Positions 19,017-27,609 are shown, numbered from the stretch's first letter. The stretch: 64,000 nucleotides of DNA from Thermoflavimicrobium daqui (GCF_003313465.1 NZ_KZ845663.1:357911-421910); one strand, 5' to 3'. Numbers and translations: made by a program. Notes: generated from the letters alone by a model not told the origin.

Positions 19017-19891
19017 GCATCACCTGGAAAGTTTAATGAAATTCCACACTCATTACAACCATCACAAACAATGATTCGTCCTTCAAAAATCTGAAGTAAA
19101 GTACGTATCACGTTTTCTTCTGGAAGTTTGGTATGCAATACAACACGTTCTGGCGCAATACTAAGTAGAGTACTAACAATATAATCTTCATGCGAAACGG
19201 TATGATCCATCATCTCTTCACAAACTCCATCAATCTCTTTGAGCCTTAATGGCTTTCCATCCGCTTTAAGCAAATGAAATTGCTTTTTCCCCTGATGAAT
19301 GACATGAACCAACGAAATTTTCGAAGATTGAACCGAAACGAAGTATTTAAGAAGCTGAATAAATTCTTTATACTCCTTATCCAACAAATACGATTCGATC
19401 GCTTCCTGAATACATTGGGCTAATACTTTTTTTCTGCCTTCAAGTCGAAAGCGTGCATATCCATCGATTGCAAAGTTTCTTTCCACTTTTAAAAATGAGG
19501 CGATTTGCTTTGTTAATTGATCTGTATTTTTCCAATTCGATTGTTGGCGTTTTTTTATGATCTTCTGAGCGTATTGCTCAATTTGTTTAACTTCTGGTGT
19601 ATAAGCAAATTGGAATTTTTGCTGGATGATTTTACGAACTAATTCAGGCTCTTCAATCTCGGAAATAAATGCTGCTAAAACTCTACTAAGCTCTAAACGA
19701 ATCTCCTTAAGGGTTGTTCTATCTCGATTCACGCTTTGCCATAAAAATATTTGCCGATCTTTACTTGTAAATTCTTCTATCCAACAATACATGCTTAAAT
19801 CCCGTAAATACCCGACCAAAAGTGAGAGCCTTTTGCGTAAATAAACCACTTTGTCTAAATCTTGAAGGGAAATGGACAATAGATAATCCAT
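19013..19891 (-). CDS. ytxC: putative sporulation protein YtxC
   Basis: 292 residues, similar in length and position (between thrS and the dnaI/dnaB region) to the B. subtilis ytxC product. It is mostly helical, with a basic mid-section (about 95-170), a conserved-looking HDY/VSHEDYIVSTLLSIAPERVV stretch near residue 235 and a C-terminal Cys cluster (CDGCNECGISLNFPG). The start at 19891 follows AAGGGGTGGGGAGA; an upstream ATG at 19960 lacks a ribosome binding site. The biochemical function is unknown; family members are found only in spore formers. Confidence 0.78.
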   Translation of the reverse strand: MDYLLSISLQDLDKVVYLRKRLSLLVGYLRDLSMYCWIEEFTSKDRQIFLWQSVNRDRTTLKEIRLELSRVLAAFISEIEEPELVRKIIQQKFQFAYTPEVKQIEQYAQKIIKKRQQSNWKNTDQLTKQIASFLKVERNFAIDGYARFRLEGRKKVLAQCIQEAIESYLLDKEYKEFIQLLKYFVSVQSSKISLVHVIHQGKKQFHLLKADGKPLRLKEIDGVCEEMMDHTVSHEDYIVSTLLSIAPERVVLHTKLPEENVIRTLLQIFEGRIIVCDGCNECGISLNFPGDA

Positions 19892-20146
19892 TCTCCCCAC
19901 CCCTTTCGAAGACCATGTAAAAGACAATGTATTTTTTTTAGTATATGGGCTGAATTTCATGACTATACATCATCGATATGGATATACTTCAGGATATATC
20001 TATTCAAAAAAATGGTTCTCATGACGCTTGAATGATAATTTCCTCAACATCCAATCTGAGATCAAATCATTCATTTAGGGAAATACTCGGCTCTACACAA
20101 AAGCGATTCGTTATAAATCATTCTGAGCTTTACACAATCACTATAT

Positions 20147-20180
20147 ACAAAAAACCCCCTGTAAACAGATTACAGAGGGT
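20147..20180 (-). terminator. terminator of mqnC
   Basis: Stem ACCCTCTGTAA/TTTACAGGGGGT followed by TTTTTTG on the minus strand, about 65 bp after the stop of mqnC. Confidence 0.8.
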
Positions 20181-20246
20181 CAGCTGATAGATAAAGTTTT
20201 CTTATGTGGCTATTTTCCTTTTTCTCTTCACTTAAAAGAATCACAC

Positions 20247-21359
20247 TTAGTTTTGCATGACAAAGTCCCGTTCTGCCACTTCTCCATCATGAAAGACACG
20301 TAAAATTTCGTATTTCGTATTACGCTGTGCAGGGATTTTACCTGCTTCACGGATTAATCGAAGAGCCAAGTTATTATTTACTTTATGAGCAGTACCTGCA
20401 GCGGAAACTACATTTTCTTCAATCATCGTACTACCAAAATCGTTACAACCATAATGAAGAGATAATTTTCCTACCTCTGGGCCCATTGTCACCCAAGAAG
20501 ATTGGAAATTTGGAATATTGTCTAACATGATACGTGAAACAGCAACCGCTTTGAGATAATCTTCAGCGGATAACTTTTCTCGCTTTAAGTTCGTATTATC
20601 AGGTTGGAATGTCCACACAATAAAGGCAAGAAAACCACCTGTTTCATCTTGTGCTTCACGAATACGCAATAGATGCAACACTCGCTGCTCAATCGTTTCC
20701 CCAAAGCCGATAACCATTGTAGCTGTTGTGCTCATACCTAAACGTTGTGCAGTCTGCATCACATTCATCCAATCTTTCCACGACCCTTTTAAACGACTAA
20801 TCTTTTTCCGGATACCATCATCTAAAATCTCGGCACCTCCACCTGGAATGGAATCAAGTCCCGCATCACGAAGCTGACGGATTACTTCTTCCACAGTAAG
20901 TCCCGATACTTCCACCATTTTCATTATTTCTGCAGGAGAAAAAGAATGCATATGAATACTTGGAAAGCGTTTTTTAATCTCTTTTAATAGATCCGTATAG
21001 TAGCTAAATGGTAAACCCGGATGGGTTCCACCTTGCATTAAGATTTCTGTTCCACCCACATCAACTGTTTCTTGGATCTTTTTGAATATCTCTTCATTGG
21101 ATAGAACATAACCTTCTTCATGACCAGGGCGACGATAAAAAGCACAAAAACGACAATAAGTATCACATACATTGGTATAGTTAACGTTTCGCCCAATAAT
21201 AAAAGTGGTAATCGGTTCAGGATGCTTCTGAAGCATAATCTGATTTGCAACCTTCCCCATCTTTTCTATTTCATTACTTTCCCATAACAACATTCCATCT
21301 TCAAGACCCAGCCGTTCCCCAGCTAAAGCTCTCTCTAAAATCGAGTCAATCTTTGACAT
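20247..21359 (-). CDS. mqnC: cyclic dehypoxanthinyl futalosine synthase (menaquinone, futalosine route)
   Basis: Radical SAM enzyme that cyclises dehypoxanthine futalosine in the alternative menaquinone pathway, 370 residues. The cluster motif C-x3-C-x2-C is at C65, C69, C72 (CDTYCRFC). EILMQGGTHPGLPFSYY, SIPGGGAEIL and TATMVIGFGET distinguish MqnC/CofH-type enzymes. The C-terminal domain with QSSWVTMGPEVGKLSLHYGCNDFGST is MqnC-like. It stands alone between ytxC and the tRNA genes; other mqn genes must be elsewhere. MqnE/CofH paralogues are the main alternative, but the QGG-HP and length favour MqnC. Confidence 0.9.
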   Translation of the reverse strand: MSKIDSILERALAGERLGLEDGMLLWESNEIEKMGKVANQIMLQKHPEPITTFIIGRNVNYTNVCDTYCRFCAFYRRPGHEEGYVLSNEEIFKKIQETVDVGGTEILMQGGTHPGLPFSYYTDLLKEIKKRFPSIHMHSFSPAEIMKMVEVSGLTVEEVIRQLRDAGLDSIPGGGAEILDDGIRKKISRLKGSWKDWMNVMQTAQRLGMSTTATMVIGFGETIEQRVLHLLRIREAQDETGGFLAFIVWTFQPDNTNLKREKLSAEDYLKAVAVSRIMLDNIPNFQSSWVTMGPEVGKLSLHYGCNDFGSTMIEENVVSAAGTAHKVNNNLALRLIREAGKIPAQRNTKYEILRVFHDGEVAERDFVMQN

Positions 21360-21482
21360 TTTCCCTCACCGCCATTTGATTTCCCATCGTTTTATAACTA
21401 TAGACCCATATCATTAATCGAATCATGTTTATGTTATCACAAAATCATCGTATAAAAAAACTTCATCTCCATAGTGATCAAC

Positions 21483-21518
21483 AAAAAAATAAACCTCATC
21501 GATATTACGATGAGGTTT
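21483..21518 (-). terminator. terminator of the tRNA operon
   Basis: Perfect stem AAACCTCATCG/CGATGAGGTTT with a 6-base loop followed by ATTTTTTTG on the minus strand, just after tRNA-Leu. Confidence 0.88.
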
Positions 21519-21520
21519 TC

Positions 21521-21609
21521 TGGTGCCTAGGGCCGGACTCGAACCGGCACGGTAGTCACCTACCGCAGGATTTTAAGTCCTGTGCGTCTGCCTATTCCGC
21601 CACCCAGGC
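21521..21609 (-). tRNA. tRNA-Leu (anticodon UAA)
   Basis: 89 nt including encoded CCA. Acceptor stem GCCTGGG pairs with CCTAGGC (one G-T). The anticodon loop CTTAAAA gives UAA, and the long variable arm (CGGTAGGTGACTACCG) is typical of class II tRNA-Leu. The T arm GGTTCGAGTCC is present. Confidence 0.97.
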
Positions 21610-21621
21610 AAAATGTAAAAT

Positions 21622-21696
21622 TGGAGCGGAAGACGGGATTCGAACCCGCGACCCTCGCCATGGCAAGGCGATACTCTACCCCTGAGCCACTTCCGC
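21622..21696 (-). tRNA. tRNA-Gly (anticodon GCC)
   Basis: 75 nt including CCA. Acceptor stem GCGGAAG/CTTCCGC, D arm with GGCTCAGGGGTAGAG, anticodon GCC in the loop TTGCCAT, T arm GGGTTCGAATCCC. Second gene of the three-tRNA unit. Confidence 0.97.
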
Positions 21697-21699
21697 AAC

Positions 21700-21775
<76 letters not shown>

Positions 21776-21786
21776 GGACAAAAAGT

Positions 21787-21815
21787 ATTATATCATGTAT
21801 ATTTTTGTTATGCAA
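21787..21815 (-). promoter_or_regulatory. promoter of tRNA-Phe-Gly-Leu
   Basis: TTGCAT (21810-21815), 17-bp spacer, TATAAT (21787-21792) on the minus strand, ending a few bases before tRNA-Phe. Confidence 0.8.
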
Positions 21816-21852
21816 TATTAATTTATAAAAAAATACATAGAGCCTAATAATC

Positions 21853-22776
21853 TTATAACGCTCGACGATTAGGCCCATTAACCGAAAGTGGAATCACAAA
21901 GTGTCGAATACGTTCCATAATTCGTTTCGCTTTCAACCAATCTACACTTCCCTTGGCTGAATGAGCTAAATGCTCTTCTAATTGGTCCAAAGACATATTA
22001 GAAGTATAAATCGTTGGCAGCCTTTCAGCATAACGATAATTTAATACTCCTCCTAATATTTCATCTCGCTTCCACGGTGTTACATACTCTGCTCCAATAT
22101 CATCTAAAATTAATACATCAACTCGTTTTAAATGATCTATTTTTTCATGAAGCGAATTTTCTTGGATGGACTCACTAATGTCCCTCATAAAATCTGGAAA
22201 ATAAACCATATAAGAACTTTTCTTATACTGAATGATTTCATTCATGATAGCTCCAGCAATCCGGCTTTTCCCGACTCCAAAAGATCCATGCAAAAATAAA
22301 CCTTTTTTCGGCTTCCCCATTGCAAATTGGTTACAAAAGTCAATCGCTACCGCAATCGCATCAACTCGTCCTACATCAAAATCAATAGTCTCAAACGAAG
22401 ACTCTAAAATTTCTTTTGGTATATGATAGCTACGAATGAGTGATTGCGCTTGTAAATTCTCTTGATATACTTTTAGCTTACGACATGGTTGCATACGAAA
22501 TTCTAAATATCCCAGTTGATCTGTTAGCTTTGTAAAATGCCCTTGAATCATATTTGGGCAAGCTTTTAATCCGGGACATTTTTGACAATTCTCTTTTTCC
22601 AAAAGCCACTGTTTTAAAGCGTTGACAGATCGCTTATAAAAAGAACGCGGGATCTCTGGATGCTCACGGATAAAAGCTTGTAAAGCAGGATGTTTCAAAA
22701 TTACTTCAAAGTCTTTTTGTGCTTGTACATTTCTCCTGCTAAGCCATGGCTTTACCACTTCACCTATTTGTTTCAC
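21853..22776 (-). CDS. dnaI: primosomal protein DnaI (helicase loader)
   Basis: AAA+ loader of the replicative helicase DnaC, 307 residues (B. subtilis 311). The N-terminal domain carries the zinc motif CQKCPGLKACPN (about 82-93). The AAA+ domain has Walker A GSFGVGKS (about 183-190), Walker B VLILDDIGAE and the sensor region PTIYTSN. The start is GTG at 22776, eight bases after GGAG, in a GTGA overlap with the dnaB stop. It forms a dnaB-dnaI operon, as in B. subtilis. Confidence 0.95.
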   Translation of the reverse strand: MKQIGEVVKPWLSRRNVQAQKDFEVILKHPALQAFIREHPEIPRSFYKRSVNALKQWLLEKENCQKCPGLKACPNMIQGHFTKLTDQLGYLEFRMQPCRKLKVYQENLQAQSLIRSYHIPKEILESSFETIDFDVGRVDAIAVAIDFCNQFAMGKPKKGLFLHGSFGVGKSRIAGAIMNEIIQYKKSSYMVYFPDFMRDISESIQENSLHEKIDHLKRVDVLILDDIGAEYVTPWKRDEILGGVLNYRYAERLPTIYTSNMSLDQLEEHLAHSAKGSVDWLKAKRIMERIRHFVIPLSVNGPNRRAL

Positions 22777-24218
22777 GGTGTATTCTCCTCTTCCTCCCAT
22801 ATTCTTTTCTGCTGTTCACGCATTAATGTTAACTTTGCCCGAATTTGTGCCTGCTTCTTTAGCAATTCTTCATCTGACATTTGCACAACCGGTTCACTTG
22901 ATGGTGAACCTTTCTTTTGGCGATCCTGTTGCTTATTCTTGTTGAAAGAGACTACAGACTGTTGGTTTTTCTTTTTAGTTTCAGCTTGTCTTTTACTATT
23001 ACGAAGTTCTTTTCTTGCTTGCTCTTTGGCTTGTTCTATGGTTGTAATGCCTAAACGTTTCCAATGACCTGCGATTTTTTGTACCAAAGAACGCGGAAGC
23101 TTGCGATCATGTTTTTGTAAAACATAGTCGAGCAACACATTAACCACACCTTGCGGCAGTCCGTAATCTCGTATTAACGACTCAACTAAATTGATATCAC
23201 AGTCTGGAATTTTCGCCCCTCCCTGATAATACGATAATAATTCCAATGGAGATAGCATCCCCAGTTGCTGAAAGTATCGGTCCTCTTCGGTTAATGGCTC
23301 CTTTTGAGACTGTTTAGTTACCTGTTGCTTCATACTGGTTGATCCTAGCGGTTGTGGTTGCGCCTGCTTCGGCTTTAGCGAGTGACTCAGACGCATTTGA
23401 TACTCACTTTTTACAAATGAGCGTAAGCGATTCATATCAATCTGGCCACGACCTGTGATCGTGGGATCTCGAAGTAGTTTTAATAGATCTTCCGCTTCAA
23501 GCTGATATAGCAAACACAATTCTTTAAGTTCAGCTTCTAATTCTTTAGTCCAGACATGAGGATCTATTTGGTTGCTTAAATGTCTTTGGATAACGGATAG
23601 ATCATCATGATTCCATTCAGGAAATCTCCCATCTATCAACCCTTCATCATCTTGATCCCAAGACCAAAAATGATCTTTTTGTATTTCAGCAGCTTTCCTC
23701 ATCTCATGTGGTGATAAACTACCAAAAATCTCTTGAAAAGATTTGGTGATATTTTTACTTACCTGAATGGACTCCACAGTATCTGGTTGAATAAACATTT
23801 TCTGTAACTCAATATACCGATCTTTTCCCAAAAGGTTATATAAAGTTAGGCTAAATACTTCACTTTGAAAAAATTTAATAGGAGAAAGTGGAGGTATTAG
23901 TTCAAATTCATAATAGCTACCATTCTTGAGATCTTTTTTCTCAAAGGTATTAAGTAGTCCAACTCCTTCCAACAAATATCTCGCTTCAAGCATTTGCTGT
24001 GAAGAGAGAGAAAGAAGCTTTAAAAGATACGATTGTGAACAAATAGTGGAAACTCCCGCTCGGTGTAGCGGTAGTTGATGATATAAAGTCATATATAATC
24101 CAATCGATGTTGCCCCGATAATAGGTTGATACAAATGTGTTAAAGCTAATAAATCCGTACCATGTAGCGGTCGATATGTGCGACTACACCATCCATATCC
24201 CTGCCAAAACATCGCCAT
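22773..24218 (-). CDS. dnaB: replication initiation and membrane attachment protein DnaB
   Basis: Firmicute DnaB (not the helicase), a DnaD/DnaB-domain primosome protein that helps DnaI load the helicase, 481 residues. DDBH1-like N-terminal part at 1-170. The DnaB/DnaD DDBH2 domain (about 330-410) includes the LSPLELLSYYQGGAKIPD region. A charged Gln/Lys tail follows, with the core motif YGLPQGVVNVLLDYVL. The start at 24218 has GGAGGG about ten bases upstream. It overlaps dnaI by 4 bp. Confidence 0.93.
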   Translation of the reverse strand: MAMFWQGYGWCSRTYRPLHGTDLLALTHLYQPIIGATSIGLYMTLYHQLPLHRAGVSTICSQSYLLKLLSLSSQQMLEARYLLEGVGLLNTFEKKDLKNGSYYEFELIPPLSPIKFFQSEVFSLTLYNLLGKDRYIELQKMFIQPDTVESIQVSKNITKSFQEIFGSLSPHEMRKAAEIQKDHFWSWDQDDEGLIDGRFPEWNHDDLSVIQRHLSNQIDPHVWTKELEAELKELCLLYQLEAEDLLKLLRDPTITGRGQIDMNRLRSFVKSEYQMRLSHSLKPKQAQPQPLGSTSMKQQVTKQSQKEPLTEEDRYFQQLGMLSPLELLSYYQGGAKIPDCDINLVESLIRDYGLPQGVVNVLLDYVLQKHDRKLPRSLVQKIAGHWKRLGITTIEQAKEQARKELRNSKRQAETKKKNQQSVVSFNKNKQQDRQKKGSPSSEPVVQMSDEELLKKQAQIRAKLTLMREQQKRIWEEEENTP

Positions 24219-24313
24219 GAGTAAGTCACCCTCCAACAGGTCAAAGCATCGGTTCGTTCATTTTATCATAGGGAGACTAGTAAAATACAAACGCTATTTT
24301 TAACCAATGAGAC

Positions 24314-24805
24314 TTAAGAATCTATGCTTTTTTCTTTCATAGACGCTCGTTGAGATCGGTTCAGCAAATCTTCCAATTCTTTGACAAACACATTGATATC
24401 CTTAAATTGTCGATAAACTGAAGCAAAACGAACATAGGCTACTTCATCTACATCGATTAAGCGAGCCAAAATCATTTCACCTATCTCACTTGTCGCAATC
24501 TCCAACTGATCTGTTTCCCTGAGTGTTCGTTCAATATCCATGACCAACGCTTCTAATCGTTCGATCGGTACAGGCCGTTTTTCACAGGCACGTAACAAAC
24601 CTCTAAGTAGTTTATCTTGATTAAATTCCTCACGACTTCCATCTTTTTTAATAACAATGACTGGCTTCTCTTCAATCATTTCAAAGGTTGTAAATCGTTG
24701 TGAGCAACGTTCACACTCTCTTCTACGGCGAATCGCTTTTCCGTCATGGATTGGGCGTGAATCAAGTACACGTGAACCTTGGTTCCCACAATATGGGCAT
24801 CGCAT
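24314..24805 (-). CDS. nrdR: transcriptional repressor NrdR
   Basis: dATP/ATP-sensing repressor of ribonucleotide reductase genes, 163 residues. The N-terminal zinc ribbon MRCPYCGNQGSRVLDSRP has a second CxxC at CERCSQRFTTFE. An ATP-cone (about 49-139) begins VIVIKKDGSREEF. AGAGGAGG precedes the ATG. It lies upstream of dnaB with an 95-bp gap, the usual Bacillus position after the gapB region. Confidence 0.96.
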   Translation of the reverse strand: MRCPYCGNQGSRVLDSRPIHDGKAIRRRRECERCSQRFTTFEMIEEKPVIVIKKDGSREEFNQDKLLRGLLRACEKRPVPIERLEALVMDIERTLRETDQLEIATSEIGEMILARLIDVDEVAYVRFASVYRQFKDINVFVKELEDLLNRSQRASMKEKSIDS

Positions 24806-24879
24806 CCGTTTTCCTCCTCTCTTCTTCTCTCTTCATCATAAAAGAGAAAAGAGCTCATTTATTTTAACATAATTCTATT

Positions 24880-25134
24880 TAATTTCCTTCTTAGAAGAAA
24901 AAACCATAAAAAGGGTATACACTACTTTTATATCAATTATTTTAATTTCCTTCCCTAAAATATATTTAGCTAGAAAAGGAAGATGGGATATTGGTAACCT
25001 AGTAGATAAGAGTATCTTAAGAACACATCAAGTGCTAGAGGGTGGATTAAAAAAGGGAGTAGCGTTTAGACATAACTTCAGAATAAAGTAGCTCTTTCAT
25101 ATAAAGTCAGATATACTTAAGATATTTTTATCAA
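24880..25134. other. intergenic region without a supported gene
   Basis: AT-rich. On the plus strand one frame is open from about 24872 to 25090 without any ATG, GTG or TTG start near its beginning. Its last 40 codons look protein-like (RWDIGNLVDK, VLEGGLKKGVAFRHN), so it may be a truncated remnant, but I do not recognise it. Confidence 0.25.
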
Positions 25135-25182
25135 CAAATAAGCTTCCCTTATACAGATGGATCTATAAGGGAAGCTTATTTG
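25135..25182. terminator. 19-bp perfect inverted repeat
   Basis: Arms 25135-25153 and 25164-25182 are exact complements with a 10-base loop. The hairpin overlaps the stop codon of the decayed gene (25176-25178) and probably was its terminator. On the minus strand it is followed by a weak T-rich stretch. Confidence 0.65.
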
Positions 25183-25702
25183 TCCAAACGCTTTTGTTCA
25201 TTTTTGCCTTTTAAAAAAATAGTTGTATTGATCGTTTTTCTATTCGCTTTGGTCTTTCCTATAATTTGATAATGCTTTTTATCTATATCTTCCTCGTTTA
25301 TTGGTTGATATAAAAGTCGATTAACCCTTCAACCGTCCGAATCGCCACCCAAGCTTTTGAATGACTTCGCCTAATCTGTTCTAATATTCCCTTTTTATTA
25401 GGAACCAAACTTGCTATAAAAATTAACGAATGGCCTTGATAGTTCATGCTTTGTCAAATCCAATCGTTCAACTAATCGATTCGCCGAATGACAAGCTTGT
25501 TCATTAACATCCACACAAATAATTGGTAAACGTGTCTCTAAATACGGTTAATTAAGATTCTAGTCCCTTTATACAGGGAGAATCCTCTCTGTAAATCATA
25601 ATCATTACGAATTATATTGTATAAACTCTCTCCTCTTTTGTAAATAGACCAATCATAGAGACCATTAATGAGTCTTTCTATCGTATCCAGCTGAGTATAC
25701 AA
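25176..25702 (-). pseudogene. decayed nicotianamine synthase-like (metallophore) gene
   Basis: Three consecutive minus-strand blocks in shifting frames read as one nicotianamine synthase-like protein. Block 1 (about 25550-25702) has TIERLINGLYDWS and ends KGTRILIN. Block 2 (about 25455-25550) has LPIICVDVNEQACHSANRL, the SAM-fold strand 2 region. Block 3 (about 25335-25440) has SLIFIASLVPNKKGILEQI and KAWVAIRTVEGL, then after another shift LLYQPINEEDID and TINTTIFLKG to the stop at 25176. The glycine-rich SAM motif I between blocks 1 and 2, and about 20 residues before block 3, are missing. Intact relatives make nicotianamine-type or opine metallophores (CntL family). The order of motifs matches the family; the assignment is from memory of family sequences, not a search. 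Confidence 0.72.
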
Positions 25703-25744
25703 AGTAAAAGCCGTTACTTGTATTCAATCATGAAGTAACGGCTT
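25703..25744 (-). terminator. terminator of gapB
   Basis: 12-bp stem AAGCCGTTACTT/AAGTAACGGCTT with a 13-base loop, followed by TTACTTT on the minus strand, 16 bp after the gapB stop. Confidence 0.8.
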
Positions 25745-25759
25745 AAAATGAAAAACATA

Positions 25760-26794
25760 TTATACCGGAACAGCATTTGCCTTCTTTTCCACAATGGAAG
25801 CACCTACAAATTTCACCAGATCAACAACACGACAAGAATAACCCCACTCATTATCATACCAAGTTAACACTTTCACTTGATTCTCACCAATCGACATAGT
25901 AGACATGGCATCTACTATCGAAGAGTAAGAGCTTCCATTGAAATCGGAGGAAACAAGTGGTTCTTCACAAAAATGAAGATATCCCTGCATGGAAGTTTTT
26001 GCAGCTTCTTTCAGTACACTATTAACTTCTTCTGCATTGGTTTTTGTTTCAAGATCAACGACCAAATCGACTACAGATACATTCGGTGTAGGAACCCGAA
26101 GTGCCATTCCATTTAACTTTCCTTTTAATTCAGGAATGACTACACCAATCGCCTTTGCAGCTCCTGTTTTTGTAGGAATAATCGATTGTGCACACGCACG
26201 GGCTCTACGTAAATCTTTATGTGGGTTATCTAGGTTTTTCTGGTCATTGGTATACGCATGTACTGTCGTCATTAATCCATGTTTAATCCCAAATTTCTCA
26301 TGAAGCACTTTAGCAACAGGTGCTAAGCAGTTGGTTGTACAGGAAGCATTAGAAATAATATGATGGGCTTCTGGATTATAAATTTCTTCATTTACACCCA
26401 TCACAATGGTTACATCTTCATCTTTACCTGGAGCAGTAATGACTACCTTTTTCGCGCCAGCTAATAAATGCATCCCAGCCCCTTCCCGGTCACGGAATTT
26501 CCCTGTCGCTTCGATCACTACATCTATATCTAACTCTCCCCAAGGAAGTTGTTTTGGATCACGGTTAGAAATTAGTTTAACAACATGTCCGTTCACTCGA
26601 ATTCCATCTTCTAATGCCTCAATCTCTCCATGAAATGCCCCATGAACTGTATCATATTTCACTAAATGTGCTAAAGTTTCAGAAGGATAGCTAGCATTTA
26701 TCGCCACAACTTCAACGGAAGGCTCTAATATTGCTTTTCTAAATACCATTCTACCTATACGTCCAAATCCATTAATAGCAATACGAAGTTTCAT
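25760..26794 (-). CDS. gapB: glyceraldehyde-3-phosphate dehydrogenase, GapB type
   Basis: Gluconeogenic GAPDH, 344 residues. Rossmann motif NGFGRIGR at 8-15; catalytic cysteine in SNASCTTNCLAP (about 152-160) and His in the following HAYTNDQ region. The GapB rather than GapA type is inferred from its place next to nrdR and coaE and from residues at the NAD(P) site (AINASYPSETLAHL). In B. subtilis GapB is NADP-preferring and repressed by CcpN in glucose. A mini-ORF with its own ribosome binding site overlaps the start codon. Confidence 0.92.
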   Translation of the reverse strand: MKLRIAINGFGRIGRMVFRKAILEPSVEVVAINASYPSETLAHLVKYDTVHGAFHGEIEALEDGIRVNGHVVKLISNRDPKQLPWGELDIDVVIEATGKFRDREGAGMHLLAGAKKVVITAPGKDEDVTIVMGVNEEIYNPEAHHIISNASCTTNCLAPVAKVLHEKFGIKHGLMTTVHAYTNDQKNLDNPHKDLRRARACAQSIIPTKTGAAKAIGVVIPELKGKLNGMALRVPTPNVSVVDLVVDLETKTNAEEVNSVLKEAAKTSMQGYLHFCEEPLVSSDFNGSSYSSIVDAMSTMSIGENQVKVLTWYDNEWGYSCRVVDLVKFVGASIVEKKANAVPV

Positions 26795-26825
26795 ACAAAA
26801 GTTCCCCTTCCCATTTTTCGTCCAT
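26772..26825 (-). CDS. possible 17-residue upstream ORF overlapping gapB start
   Basis: AGAGGTGA five bases before an ATG opens a 17-codon frame (MDEKWEGELLYETSYCY) that runs across the gapB start codon in a different frame. It could couple or dampen gapB translation. If the predicted promoter at 26842-26869 is the real one, its transcript would begin inside this ribosome binding site, which argues against translation. Speculative. Confidence 0.3.
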   Translation of the reverse strand: MDEKWEGELLYETSYCY

Positions 26826-26841
26826 ACTATTCACCTCTAAT

Positions 26842-26869
26842 ATTATAATCAGTATGGCACATTTTGCAA
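26842..26869 (-). promoter_or_regulatory. candidate gapB promoter
   Basis: TTGCAA (26864-26869), 16-bp spacer, TATAAT (26842-26847) on the minus strand. The transcript would start about 40 bases before gapB. Confidence 0.55.
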
Positions 26870-26935
26870 TATAACTTGACAAAAAAAGCATATTAATTCT
26901 AAAAGGGTTACTTTAATCTGCTAAAAAGCACACAA

Positions 26936-26968
26936 AAAAGGATCATTTTTCCCAAAAATGATCCTTTT
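26936..26968 (-). terminator. terminator of the polA-mutM-ytaF-coaE-transglycosylase run
   Basis: 14-bp perfect stem AAAGGATCATTTTT/AAAAATGATCCTTT with a 3-base loop and a following TTTTG on the minus strand. Confidence 0.85.
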
Positions 26969-26982
26969 ATTTTCCCTTCTCA

Positions 26983-27609
26983 TTACGATTTATAATTGTA
27001 CTTTTCTGCCAAATCCTTATAAAGTGATCGATATTTATCATAATAGTAGGTTACTCGATCTACATAATCCCGTGTTTCTTTAACAGGAATTTTATATGAA
27101 TTTTTCCTTGTACCATCCCAAACGCCTTCCCTAATCCACTCAGCTACTTTCGTGGGCCCACGATTATATGACGCTGCTACGGCCACTTTATTTCCTTTAT
27201 ACCTCTCCATTAAAAAGGAAACATACCAACTACCTACTTGAATATTTGTAGCTGGGTCATGGATATAACTTTTAAGCGAAGGAGAAAAATTCCCTTTGGA
27301 AATGGCCCAATCCATCGTTTCCGGCATGATTTGCATTAGCCCTTGCGCGCCTACTCGCGATCTTCCTTTTGGATCAAACTTAGTTTCAACCCGGATAATT
27401 GCCATAATTAAAAATGGATCTGTATTATACTGCTTCGCACTATTAAATATGTACTCCTCATATTTGAGGGGGTAGATCCATTCATTTAAAATCGGAGCCA
27501 TGACCAATAGATAAGCAGCGATGATAATTAACAAAACTAATAACACTCTTTTTGATGGAAGAGCATTTATTGCTGGCTGAACCCATTTTTTAACTTTAGA
27601 CAATTCCAT
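26983..27609 (-). CDS. membrane-anchored lytic transglycosylase (SLT domain)
   Basis: 208 residues. One N-terminal membrane segment (about 20-40) precedes a soluble-lytic-transglycosylase domain that cleaves peptidoglycan glycan strands. The catalytic Glu is E75 in IIRVETKFDP. The other signatures GAQGLMQIMPET and AAASYNRGPTKVAEW are present. It overlaps coaE by 43 bp, which is long; the ribosome binding site at the ATG (27609) is weak, so a TTG two codons later is possible. The same coaE-transglycosylase pairing occurs in several Bacilli. Confidence 0.9.
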   Translation of the reverse strand: MELSKVKKWVQPAINALPSKRVLLVLLIIIAAYLLVMAPILNEWIYPLKYEEYIFNSAKQYNTDPFLIMAIIRVETKFDPKGRSRVGAQGLMQIMPETMDWAISKGNFSPSLKSYIHDPATNIQVGSWYVSFLMERYKGNKVAVAASYNRGPTKVAEWIREGVWDGTRKNSYKIPVKETRDYVDRVTYYYDKYRSLYKDLAEKYNYKS

